Source of the DNA: Campylobacteraceae bacterium
Lineage (GTDB): Bacteria > Campylobacterota > Campylobacteria > Campylobacterales > Arcobacteraceae
Assembly (NCBI GenBank): GCA_013215945.1
Contig: JABSOM010000002.1
Coordinates: 124,001 to 188,000, forward strand
Direction: 5' to 3'
Length of the DNA: 64,000 bases
Shown one piece after another: positions 45,561 to 52,945 of this stretch. Position 1 is the first letter of the stretch, and every line of letters starts with the position of its first letter. Both the position numbers and the translations under genes were made by a program. Below the pieces are notes generated by a model. It was not told the DNA's origin. It did not search any database and saw only the letters and a list, made by a program, of their open reading frames with translations.

Positions 45561-46022
45561 TTACGATAATTCTTTTTCAACTAAGGGAAAAAGCTTTTTA
45601 TCAATGCTTTTATAAGCAGAAACCAAAGAATAAGTTAAAGCTTTTAATACATCATTTTGATTCTTTTCATCACTTGGTTTTTGAATATTTTCAATTTTAC
45701 AGTTGTTATTAAAATTATGGTAAGTATTTAAATCAGGTAAAAAATCCAATCTATGTGTTAAATCATTTTTTAGTTTTCTTGTTTCATCCATGATTTTAAA
45801 TTCATCAAAAGTAATCACTTTTGTAGCTTCTAGTTCTTGAAGTAATTTAAATTGTGTTTTACTTCTAGATGTTCCATGAATTAAAGATTCACTTACAAAT
45901 TCATAGTAAGATTCTATAGCTGTGATAATAAGGTAAATATTATTACCTTCTTCTTCTTTTAATGAGCTTGATGCGTCAATAAAGTTTTTAAAGTTTCGTA
46001 TTTTTGTTAATGGAATGTTCAT
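45561..46022 (-). CDS. Hypothetical protein with a HEPN-like KNDLTH motif
   Basis: I do not recognise this 153-residue, mostly helical protein. The segment DETRKLKNDLTHRLDFLP recalls the RNxxxH catalytic motif of HEPN ribonucleases, but the first Arg is Lys, so the match is weak. It follows its neighbour at an 8-base gap, so the two form one unit. It lies directly before the tRNA cluster on the same strand. The function is unknown. Confidence 0.5.
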   Translation of the reverse strand: MNIPLTKIRNFKNFIDASSSLKEEEGNNIYLIITAIESYYEFVSESLIHGTSRSKTQFKLLQELEATKVITFDEFKIMDETRKLKNDLTHRLDFLPDLNTYHNFNNNCKIENIQKPSDEKNQNDVLKALTYSLVSAYKSIDKKLFPLVEKELS

Positions 46023-46030
46023 TTTGTACC

Positions 46031-46780
46031 TTATAAATAAAATGCTGTTGTTGGTGGAAATTCTTTAAATGCTAGTTTTAAAGCAAAAGCGATGTCTGTT
46101 CTGTATTTTACATTGTGCATAGGTGTTGGAAATTGTAATAAATTAATAGAACCCTCTATTGTTTTTTCTTTTTTATAAACAAAAACAATATTTTTACCCA
46201 ATTTAACCGTGTGGTCATAAACTATTTGTGCATAATCATAAATACTTGGAAATTCTTTTTTATTAAGTTTCTCACCCCAAGAAAAAAGAACAAATTTACC
46301 ACTTGGAATAAAGTTTGCTGCATCTAAATACATTAAATCTCTGTCAAACTCAGTATTTTGTGCCGACATGTATTTTTCTAAATCAGAATTAAATTTATCT
46401 AATAAAGAAGGAGTGTCTATGTGTTTTTCATTTAAATTAAAAAGATTTTTAATTTCAACTATTTTTCCCACACAGGTGTCTTTCATTGCTTGTTTATAAG
46501 CCGTAATATAGTTTTCAACTTTTAGTTCTATAAGTTCATCAAAAGCATCAAATTCTTGATCCAATAAAAACTTTGTTGTATCAAATCCCATTGGTGTAAT
46601 AATAGGATTGTACATATATACAGTACCTATGATATTCTTTTTTCGATCTTTTGCTGTTTTAATTTTCTGTTTTAAGTCTTTTGCTGTGATTTCTTCTTCA
46701 TCTTCACGATTAAAGTACATATACGAACGTGTAAGAAATACTTCTTCGTATTTTGTTTGTAGTTCACCAAAGTATTGCAT
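46031..46780 (-). CDS. Hypothetical protein, 249 residues
   Basis: I do not recognise this soluble protein. It has charged helices in the N-terminal part (EEITAKDLKQKIKTAKDRKK), a region with FVLFSWGEKLNKKEFPSIYDYA, and strands such as NIVFVYKKEKT near the C terminus. It is the first gene of a pair with the helical protein downstream. Both are tight and intact, suggesting a joint role. There is no signal peptide. Confidence 0.5.
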   Translation of the reverse strand: MQYFGELQTKYEEVFLTRSYMYFNREDEEEITAKDLKQKIKTAKDRKKNIIGTVYMYNPIITPMGFDTTKFLLDQEFDAFDELIELKVENYITAYKQAMKDTCVGKIVEIKNLFNLNEKHIDTPSLLDKFNSDLEKYMSAQNTEFDRDLMYLDAANFIPSGKFVLFSWGEKLNKKEFPSIYDYAQIVYDHTVKLGKNIVFVYKKEKTIEGSINLLQFPTPMHNVKYRTDIAFALKLAFKEFPPTTAFYL

Positions 46781-46934
46781 GTTTTGCCTTTGTCTTTTTG
46801 CTGTTATTTTTTGAATTTTAGCTAAGTTATTTGGTCAAAGAGCTTATAGAAAAGTTTAAGCAGATATAATTAAAAAATACTTATATTAAAACCAGTTAAG
46901 AAGAAGTTTCTTAAATCTTAGGGAGAGAAAAATA

Positions 46935-48056
46935 ATGCGTTATGAAAATATGACATCATTTATTGTAATGGACATAGTAAAAGAAGCCCAAAAATATCCC
47001 AATGCCATTCATTTTGAAATTGGACAACCGGACCTAGCTCCTTCTCCCAAAGTAAAAGAAGCTTTGCATGAAGCTATTAATGACAATTGTTTCTCATATA
47101 CAGAGTCTATGGGTTTATTAGCATTACGAGTTAAAATTAAAGAACATTATAAAAAAACATACAATGTCACAATCAATGAAAATCAAATTCTACTTACTCC
47201 TGGGACTTCTGGGGCTTTTTTGGTGGCTTATACCTTGAGTTTAAAGTACAAACATCGTTTGGGTTTAAGTGACCCCTCTTATCCGTGTTATAAAAACTTT
47301 GCACATATGCTTGATATTGAACCTGTATTTATGAATATAGATAAAAGTACTAATTACCAACTCATCCCTAAACACTTAGAAAGTCAAGACCTAGATGCAC
47401 TGCAAATATCCTCACCTGCTAATCCTACTGGAAATATTTACACAAAAGAAAATCTAAAAGCACTTATCTTGTATTGCAAAAAAAACAAGATAGCTTTTAT
47501 TTCTGATGAGTTGTATCATGGTTTAACGTATGAAGAAAACGCTCATACTGCATTAGAGTTTGATGAAAATGTTTTTGTCATAAATGGTTTTTCAAAATAT
47601 TTTGCTATGCCAGGTGCTAGATTAGGGTGGATTATTGTTCCTCCCAAATATGTCAGACAAGCAGAAATTATTGCTCAAAATATATTTATATCGGCTCCAA
47701 CTCTATCTCAATATGGAGCACTGCAAGCCTTTGATTATGAATATTTGAAAAACTCAAAAGATATATTTCGAGAAAGACGTGATTATTTGTATAAAGAATT
47801 AAATGAAATCTTTGATATAGATTCAAAACCCGATGGGGCTTTTTATTTATGGGCTAATGTATCCCAATATACTAATGATTCTTTCTCTTTTGCAAAAGAA
47901 TTATTAAAAAATATTCAAGTTGCTTGTACGCCTGGTTTGGATTTTGGGAAAAACAAAAGTAATGTTTATTTACGTTTTGCTTATACCAGAGATATAGAAC
48001 ATTTAAAAATAGGGGTAGAGCGTTTAAAAAAATATTTAAAAAATAGAAAAAATTGA
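46935..48056 (+). CDS. Class I/II pyridoxal-phosphate aminotransferase
   Basis: This 373-residue fold-type-I enzyme has the Asn/Pro segment ISSPANPTGNIYTKE, the Asp-Tyr pair in FISDELYHGLTY and the PLP Lys in NGFSKYFAMPGARLGW. It moves an amino group between an amino acid and a keto acid. The sequence resembles aspartate/aromatic-type aminotransferases of the AspC/PatA-like group, but the substrate cannot be fixed. A GGGAGAG site precedes the ATG. It is monocistronic. Confidence 0.88.
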   Translation: MRYENMTSFIVMDIVKEAQKYPNAIHFEIGQPDLAPSPKVKEALHEAINDNCFSYTESMGLLALRVKIKEHYKKTYNVTINENQILLTPGTSGAFLVAYTLSLKYKHRLGLSDPSYPCYKNFAHMLDIEPVFMNIDKSTNYQLIPKHLESQDLDALQISSPANPTGNIYTKENLKALILYCKKNKIAFISDELYHGLTYEENAHTALEFDENVFVINGFSKYFAMPGARLGWIIVPPKYVRQAEIIAQNIFISAPTLSQYGALQAFDYEYLKNSKDIFRERRDYLYKELNEIFDIDSKPDGAFYLWANVSQYTNDSFSFAKELLKNIQVACTPGLDFGKNKSNVYLRFAYTRDIEHLKIGVERLKKYLKNRKN

Positions 48057-48075
48057 CTTAAGTCTTTTTTGAGGC

Positions 48076-48081
48076 TATAAT
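48076..48081 (+). promoter_or_regulatory. TATAAT -10 box upstream of a 39-residue gene
   Basis: GGCTATAATAATT lies 37 bases before the small gene at 48119 and 20 bases past the aminotransferase stop. It supports independent expression of the small gene. Confidence 0.5.
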
Positions 48082-48118
48082 AATTAAGTTTTAATAATCT
48101 TTGAACAAGGAGTCTTAT

Positions 48119-48238
48119 ATGACCACTGTACTAGATAAAAATAGCCTCAGTTTTAAGTATTTTCGCTTAGAACAATCTTTTCTAAAAGAGATAAAAAGAA
48201 TCATCTATAAACATCACAGCATTTTAGGCTATTTCTAA
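48119..48238 (+). CDS. Small protein, 39 residues
   Basis: This open frame encodes MTTVLDKNSLSFKYFRL and then a basic stretch ending in a short hydrophobic C terminus. It has an AAGGAG ribosome site at 48107-48112, six bases before the ATG, and a TATAAT box further upstream. No family is recognised. The full set of expression signals in a short gap is the main reason to call it. It may instead be the leader of an untranslated RNA. Confidence 0.5.
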   Translation: MTTVLDKNSLSFKYFRLEQSFLKEIKRIIYKHHSILGYF

Positions 48239-48264
48239 GCCTTGAATCATTTAAGCACTTGTAC

Positions 48265-49029
48265 TTATTGTGCTAAAAATAAGCGCATTTCTTTAAAATA
48301 ATCTTCTTTTTTTATAATACTGTTATGCCCTGAGTCTTTAATTGTTTTAACCGTAAGTATTTTAGGATTAAAAGCTTTTATTAAATTATTTGAATATTTT
48401 GCTTCTATTGTTTCATCTTTACTTGCTAATAATACTAAGGTTTTAGACCTAATATTTTTAACTCTTTTAAGAGAATTATAATGATCTTTTAAAATGAAAG
48501 ATATTGGATAAAAAGGATATTTATCTTTGGCCATGCCCATGATACTATCATAAGGGGTAACCAATATTATTTTAGAAAAAGAAAACTTTTCTCCCAAATA
48601 AGCAGCAATTCCTGTTCCTAAACTTCTTCCTATAAGTATTATGTTTTTATGCTCTTTTTGTATTTTTTTATAAATAAACTTGGCATCATTAAATAAGTTT
48701 TTTTCGCTTGGACTTCCTGAACTTCCTCCATAACCACGATAATTAACTAAATACACAGTATGTTCTGGAAAATTATTTTTAAAGGCATCAATTCTGTTAG
48801 AAACGGTTTCACTTCTGCCTGGTAAATATAAAATGGCTTTGTTTTTATTTGGGTTTATAACAATTATTTTAATATTCTCATTGTTTATTTTGATATTTTG
48901 TACCAAAGCATCATGTTTTATTTCTGTTTGTATAAAATAAATAAAATCTCTTTGAAAAATATATAAATATATTCCTCCTGCTAAATACATGAGTATAAAA
49001 AAAAACAGTATATTTCTAACTTTTAACAT
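48265..49029 (-). CDS. Membrane-anchored alpha/beta hydrolase
   Basis: This 254-residue protein has an N-terminal membrane anchor (residues 7-25) and an alpha/beta hydrolase fold. It shows VYLVNYRGYGGSSGSP, the nucleophile Ser in GRSLGTGIAA, the acid in LLASKDETIEA and the His in DSGHNSII. It resembles the YfhR/BEM46-like group anchored to the membrane. The substrate is unknown. It probably shares a transcript with the HAD gene upstream on the minus strand (16-base gap). Confidence 0.85.
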   Translation of the reverse strand: MLKVRNILFFFILMYLAGGIYLYIFQRDFIYFIQTEIKHDALVQNIKINNENIKIIVINPNKNKAILYLPGRSETVSNRIDAFKNNFPEHTVYLVNYRGYGGSSGSPSEKNLFNDAKFIYKKIQKEHKNIILIGRSLGTGIAAYLGEKFSFSKIILVTPYDSIMGMAKDKYPFYPISFILKDHYNSLKRVKNIRSKTLVLLASKDETIEAKYSNNLIKAFNPKILTVKTIKDSGHNSIIKKEDYFKEMRLFLAQ

Positions 49030-49045
49030 TTTTTTTCTTCTTTTA

Positions 49046-49690
49046 CTAGTGTAATTTATTTTCTAATAACTCTTCTAAATCATTTAATTGATTAATAAAA
49101 TATTGGGCATTTGAAAAATCATGGCTAGAGGTAAAATCATTTTTTACCATTATGCAATCAATTCCAGCAGCATAAGCTGAGCTTAATCCTCTTTGCGAAT
49201 CTTCTACTACAATACTTTCTTCTTTGCTGGCTTGAAATTTTTTAAGACCTGCTAAATAAGGAGCAGGGTGGGGTTTTGCTTTTTCATACTCTTCTACACA
49301 TAAGGTAAAATCCATATACTGAAGGATGTCTCTGTTTTTATGAATAAGATCAAAATCTACTCTTCTTGAGGTAGTAATGACAGCCATTTTGTATTTTTTA
49401 CTTAAAGCTTCAAGTATTTTTGTTACCCCAGAAATTTCTATATTCTTATTTTGTAAAAAGTCTTGGTAAATGAGATCTCTTTTTTTTCTATAAGGAACAA
49501 TGGTTTCTTCAGAGATTCCTGCTTCATAAGCCAATTGCCAAGCATTTCCACCCTTAGCCATAATTTTCAAATAATAAGGCAGTTCTAAATCCAAACCCAG
49601 TGTTTTTAGTATTATTTTATTGGCTTCATAATACCAAATTTCAGTTTCTACAAGGACACCATCATTATCAAAGAGAATATATTTTTTCAT
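49046..49690 (-). CDS. HAD-superfamily hydrolase (beta-phosphoglucomutase-like)
   Basis: This 214-residue protein has the catalytic Asp pair in FDNDGVLVETE, motif II Thr/Ser in VITTSRR, motif III Lys in KPHPAPYL and motif IV VEDSQRGL. A helical cap domain sits after motif I. It dephosphorylates or isomerises a sugar phosphate or similar small molecule. It is in an operon with the hydrolase gene downstream. Confidence 0.87.
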   Translation of the reverse strand: MKKYILFDNDGVLVETEIWYYEANKIILKTLGLDLELPYYLKIMAKGGNAWQLAYEAGISEETIVPYRKKRDLIYQDFLQNKNIEISGVTKILEALSKKYKMAVITTSRRVDFDLIHKNRDILQYMDFTLCVEEYEKAKPHPAPYLAGLKKFQASKEESIVVEDSQRGLSSAYAAGIDCIMVKNDFTSSHDFSNAQYFINQLNDLEELLENKLH

Positions 49691-49762
49691 TAAAAGTCTT
49701 TTTCTTGAATTGTACTAGAATAAAAGCTTAAAAAACTTTATTTAATAAAATATTATAAAAAA

Positions 49763-49776
49763 CAAGTGTACACTTG
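49763..49776. promoter_or_regulatory. 14-bp perfect palindrome
   Basis: CAAGTGTACACTTG is a perfect palindrome in the divergent gap, 32 bases before the small lipoprotein gene and 73 bases from the HAD gene start. It may be the binding site of a dimeric regulator. Confidence 0.4.
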
Positions 49777-49807
49777 AAGATATTAAGTATATTTAAAAGG
49801 ATAAAAA

Positions 49808-49948
49808 ATGATAAAAAATATCTTCTGTATTTCTTTTATAGTATTTATTTTTATTGCTTGTACTTCTAAAGATAGAAGTTCTTACAATAATAAAGCGGCG
49901 CAATATCAAGAAGCAAAAGCTAACAAAGCCTACAAAGAATTAGAATAA
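49808..49948 (+). CDS. Small lipoprotein, 46 residues
   Basis: The open frame encodes a hydrophobic signal (IFCISFIVFIFIA) followed directly by a lipobox Cys at residue 18 (FIAC), then a short polar tail with KDRSSYNNKAAQYQEAKAN. Residues after the Cys (TSKD) are typical for outer-membrane lipoproteins. An AAGG ribosome site lies eight bases before the ATG. The function is unknown. Its stop abuts the convergent M23 peptidase gene. Confidence 0.65.
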   Translation: MIKNIFCISFIVFIFIACTSKDRSSYNNKAAQYQEAKANKAYKELE

Positions 49949-49949
49949 A

Positions 49950-50819
49950 CTAATTATTTAAAATATTGAGTACTTTTAGTAATTGTAAGGGGTCAACTGT
50001 AATCCCATGTACTTTGGCTGAAAAATGTAAATGAGGGCCTGTTACTCTTCCTGTACTTCCAGATAATCCAAGAAGTTCACCTCTTTTTACGCTCTCTCCT
50101 ACTTTTTTCTCTAAAGTAGATAAATGGTAATAACCTGTATAAATTCCATGTCCATGGTCAAGAACTATAGAATTCCCAGCATAAAACCTTTTCTGCGAAA
50201 TAACAACTCTACCTGCATTTGATGCTAGAATTTTTGTATTTTTGGGGGCTTTAAAATCAGTTCCTGAATGATAAGACTTTAATGAACCATTATAAATTCT
50301 TTTTGTTCCAAAAGGACTTGTTATTTTACTCTCAAGTGGAAGAATAAAATCTTTTTGCCACAGAATCTTTTTATTTACTGTTTTATAGATCTTAGTAGCT
50401 TGTTTATATTCTTTATTTGCTCTTTTACTGTCTTTTTTATTTAGGCTGACTCTTTTTTTATTTACTTTTATTATTTCTTTTTTGTATAAGCCTTTTGTAA
50501 TAATTATTTTTTCAGAAGTAAATATTCTTTTCCCCTCTTTTACATAAGAGAAAATAATTCGATGTTCTTTTATTTTTTTATAATAAGAAAGAGGTAATAA
50601 AGAATAATACTCATTTTTTTTAAAAGGATTTTTAAAAAAATTTAAATGTAATTTATTTAAAGAGAGTTTTACATCCTTTATATTATTACTTGTATTTATG
50701 GTAATTAATACTGTTTGCGCGTTGTTAGCGCTTGTATTATAGACTTTAAAGGTGGGTACATTGGCGTATAAACTTGAAGTTAGGATCAAAAGACATATTA
50801 TTTGTTTAAAATTTTTCAT
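49950..50819 (-). CDS. M23 family metallopeptidase (LytM-type)
   Basis: This protein of about 289 residues has a signal peptide (MKNFKQIICLLILTSSLYA), a beta-rich N-terminal domain, and a C-terminal LytM peptidase with HSGTDFKAP (HxxxD) and GPHLHFSAKV (HxH), both needed for zinc. It cuts peptide cross-links of the cell wall. The open frame reaches 50846, but the signal peptide begins at ATG 50819, so I use that start. It is close to the cell-shape endopeptidases of the same group (Csd-like). A 37-residue membrane protein gene lies directly upstream on the same strand. Confidence 0.88.
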   Translation of the reverse strand: MKNFKQIICLLILTSSLYANVPTFKVYNTSANNAQTVLITINTSNNIKDVKLSLNKLHLNFFKNPFKKNEYYSLLPLSYYKKIKEHRIIFSYVKEGKRIFTSEKIIITKGLYKKEIIKVNKKRVSLNKKDSKRANKEYKQATKIYKTVNKKILWQKDFILPLESKITSPFGTKRIYNGSLKSYHSGTDFKAPKNTKILASNAGRVVISQKRFYAGNSIVLDHGHGIYTGYYHLSTLEKKVGESVKRGELLGLSGSTGRVTGPHLHFSAKVHGITVDPLQLLKVLNILNN

Positions 50820-50849
50820 AAAACATTTTAACAAAATAATTAACAATTT

Positions 50850-50963
50850 TTATTTAAATTGCATTTTTTTCTTTTCTTTTCTTTTATCAGTAGACCAAGA
50901 ATATATTCCATAAGCAACAAAAACTACAAGAAGAAAAATAGAAATTTCAGCTATTACATTCAT
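50850..50963 (-). CDS. Small single-span membrane protein, 37 residues
   Basis: MNVIAEISIFLLVVFVAYGI is one membrane segment, followed by YSWSTDKRKEKKKMQFK, a strongly basic tail. This layout resembles CcoQ-type or other single-span assembly proteins, but no oxidase genes are nearby. AAGGG precedes the ATG. It ends 30 bases before the M23 peptidase start, so the two may be co-transcribed. Confidence 0.55.
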   Translation of the reverse strand: MNVIAEISIFLLVVFVAYGIYSWSTDKRKEKKKMQFK

Positions 50964-51208
50964 TATTGACCCTTATTATTTGATATACAAATTGTATTAA
51001 AATAATAGTTATAATTTACTTTTGCCAAATAAAGCCTTTTTATTCTTAAGCTAAAAACGCATATTTTATTTATTAAATAAGAAATAGTATTAAGAACTGT
51101 GCTTTTACAATAAACAAAAAGTTATTTTTATTTAAGAAATCTTTTCATTAAAACGTAAATATTGTTTAGATAAAAACATGGTTTATACAACTATTATTAC
51201 AAACCTGA

Positions 51209-51214
51209 TATAAT
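51209..51214 (+). promoter_or_regulatory. TATAAT -10 box of yebC
   Basis: CTGATATAATCGC is a textbook extended -10 region, 36 bases before the yebC start. The rest of 50964-51250 is AT-rich, without a gene. Confidence 0.55.
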
Positions 51215-51250
51215 CGCATAAATTTATATTATTGACAAAATGGAGTTAAG

Positions 51251-51961
51251 ATGGGTAGAGCCTTTGAATACAGAAAAGCATCAAAATTAAAAAGATGGGG
51301 AGCAATGTCAAGAATTTTTCCTAAACTAGGAAAAGCAATTACTATGGCTGCAAAAGCAGGCGTTCCTGATCCTGAAATGAATTCAGCACTTAGAACTGCA
51401 ATTTTAAATGCTAAAGCTGAAAATATGCCAAAAACAAATATTGAGTCTGCAATTAAAAGAGCAAGTGCAAAAGATTCAACAAATTTTGCAGAAGTTAACT
51501 TTGAAGGAAAAGGTCCTCATGGGGCTTTGATTTTTGTTGAAACTGCAACAGATAACAATACAAGAACTGTTGCAAATGTTAAAGTTATTTTTAATAAAAA
51601 TGGAGGTTCTTTAGCACCAACTGGTTCTTTAGAATTTATGTTTGATAGAAAAGCTATTTTTGAATTTAATAAACCAGAAAATATGGATATTGAAGAATTA
51701 GAATTAGAACTCATAGATGCAGGTTTAGAAGAAATAGAAGAAGAAGATGGTGTGGTAATTGTTACTTCTTCTTACACAGACTTTGGTTCATTAAATACTG
51801 CTTTTGAAGCATTAAACATTGAATTAACAAAAGCTGTTTTACAAAGAATTTCAAATAACCCTCAAGAATTTAGTGAAGAACAATTAGAAGAGATTGGTAA
51901 ATTAATCGGCAAATTAGAAGACGATGAAGATGTACAATCTGTTTTTACTAATATCGCTTAG
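51251..51961 (+). CDS. yebC: YebC/PmpR family transcriptional and translational regulator
   Basis: This 236-residue protein matches YebC over its length: N-terminal MGRAFEYRKASKLKRWGAMS and RIFPKLGKAITMAAKAGVPD, GPHGALIFVETATDNNTRT in the middle, and a long acidic segment near residues 140-170. YebC proteins bind DNA and the ribosome and help translation of difficult motifs such as polyproline. A GGAG site precedes the ATG. It is monocistronic, and a hairpin follows its stop. Confidence 0.95.
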   Translation: MGRAFEYRKASKLKRWGAMSRIFPKLGKAITMAAKAGVPDPEMNSALRTAILNAKAENMPKTNIESAIKRASAKDSTNFAEVNFEGKGPHGALIFVETATDNNTRTVANVKVIFNKNGGSLAPTGSLEFMFDRKAIFEFNKPENMDIEELELELIDAGLEEIEEEDGVVIVTSSYTDFGSLNTAFEALNIELTKAVLQRISNNPQEFSEEQLEEIGKLIGKLEDDEDVQSVFTNIA

Positions 51962-51980
51962 ATAAAATCCTTTATAAAAC

Positions 51981-52013
51981 TACAGTAAACAAAGAGTTTT
52001 CTTTTTTACTGTA
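51981..52013 (+). terminator. Hairpin after yebC
   Basis: TACAGTAAA (51981-51989) pairs with TTTACTGTA (52005-52013) around an A/T-rich loop, 20 bases past the stop. There is no T-run after it. Confidence 0.4.
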
Positions 52014-52036
52014 AAATAAAATGTTAAAGAGTAATT

Positions 52037-52915
52037 ATGAGAAAAAATGGTAATTTTACTGGATTACTTGCAATTATATTATGGTCTACTTTAGCTGCAT
52101 TTACTGTCCTAACAGGTAATATCCCTCCCTTCGAATTGGTAAGTATTTCTTTTTTTGTTTCTTCTTTAATTGGTTATGTAATGCTTAAAAAAGCCAAAAA
52201 AAACATTAAAGATTTATTTTTAATTCCTCTTAAAGTTTGGCTAGTAGGCGTTTTTGGTTTATTTGGTTATCACTTTTTTTATTTTTTTGCATTAAAAAAT
52301 GCACCAGCACTTGAAGCAAACTTAATTAATTATTTGTGGCCTTTATTTATTGTTTTATTTTCCGCTTTTTTACCCAATGAAAAACTTAAATGGCATCATA
52401 TTTTGGGTTCCTTATTGGGTTTACTTGCCGCTGTTATATTATTAAGTAAAAATGGCCGTTTTGATTTTGAATGGCAGTATTTGTATGGTTATGCTTTTGC
52501 TTTTGCAGCTGCCCTTACTTGGTCTTCTTATTCTGTTATTTCAAAAACGTTTCATGATATACCTACTTATAGTGTAAGTGGTTTTTGTATGTTAACGTCT
52601 TTATTGGCATTGGCCTGTCATTTATTATTTGAAGAAAGTGTATTTCCCAGTTTGGTAGAATTTTTAGCTGCGATTGTTTTGGGACTAGGCCCTGTTGGAG
52701 GTGCTTTTTACCTTTGGGATCATGCATTAAAAAAAGGGAATATAAAATTACTTGGTTCTTTGGCTTATCTTATTCCTTTATTATCTACTTTAATATTGGT
52801 TGTTTTTTCTTTTGCGAGTGTTAATGATAGTATACTTTGGGCTTGTTTTTTAATTGTTTCTGGTTCTTTATTATCTTCAAAAGATTTGATAAAAGAGCTG
52901 ATAAAAAATAATTGA
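52037..52915 (+). CDS. DMT superfamily (EamA) transporter, YddG-like
   Basis: This 292-residue protein has ten hydrophobic segments in two EamA repeats. The stretch FFALKNAPALEANLINYLWPLFIVLF is strongly like the aromatic amino-acid exporter YddG. Such carriers export amino acids or metabolites. The gene stands between yebC and a sensor kinase gene, with 75- and 30-base gaps. The substrate is not determined. Confidence 0.85.
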   Translation: MRKNGNFTGLLAIILWSTLAAFTVLTGNIPPFELVSISFFVSSLIGYVMLKKAKKNIKDLFLIPLKVWLVGVFGLFGYHFFYFFALKNAPALEANLINYLWPLFIVLFSAFLPNEKLKWHHILGSLLGLLAAVILLSKNGRFDFEWQYLYGYAFAFAAALTWSSYSVISKTFHDIPTYSVSGFCMLTSLLALACHLLFEESVFPSLVEFLAAIVLGLGPVGGAFYLWDHALKKGNIKLLGSLAYLIPLLSTLILVVFSFASVNDSILWACFLIVSGSLLSSKDLIKELIKNN

Positions 52916-52945
52916 ATAATTTATTAAATTGTTATATAATATTAT

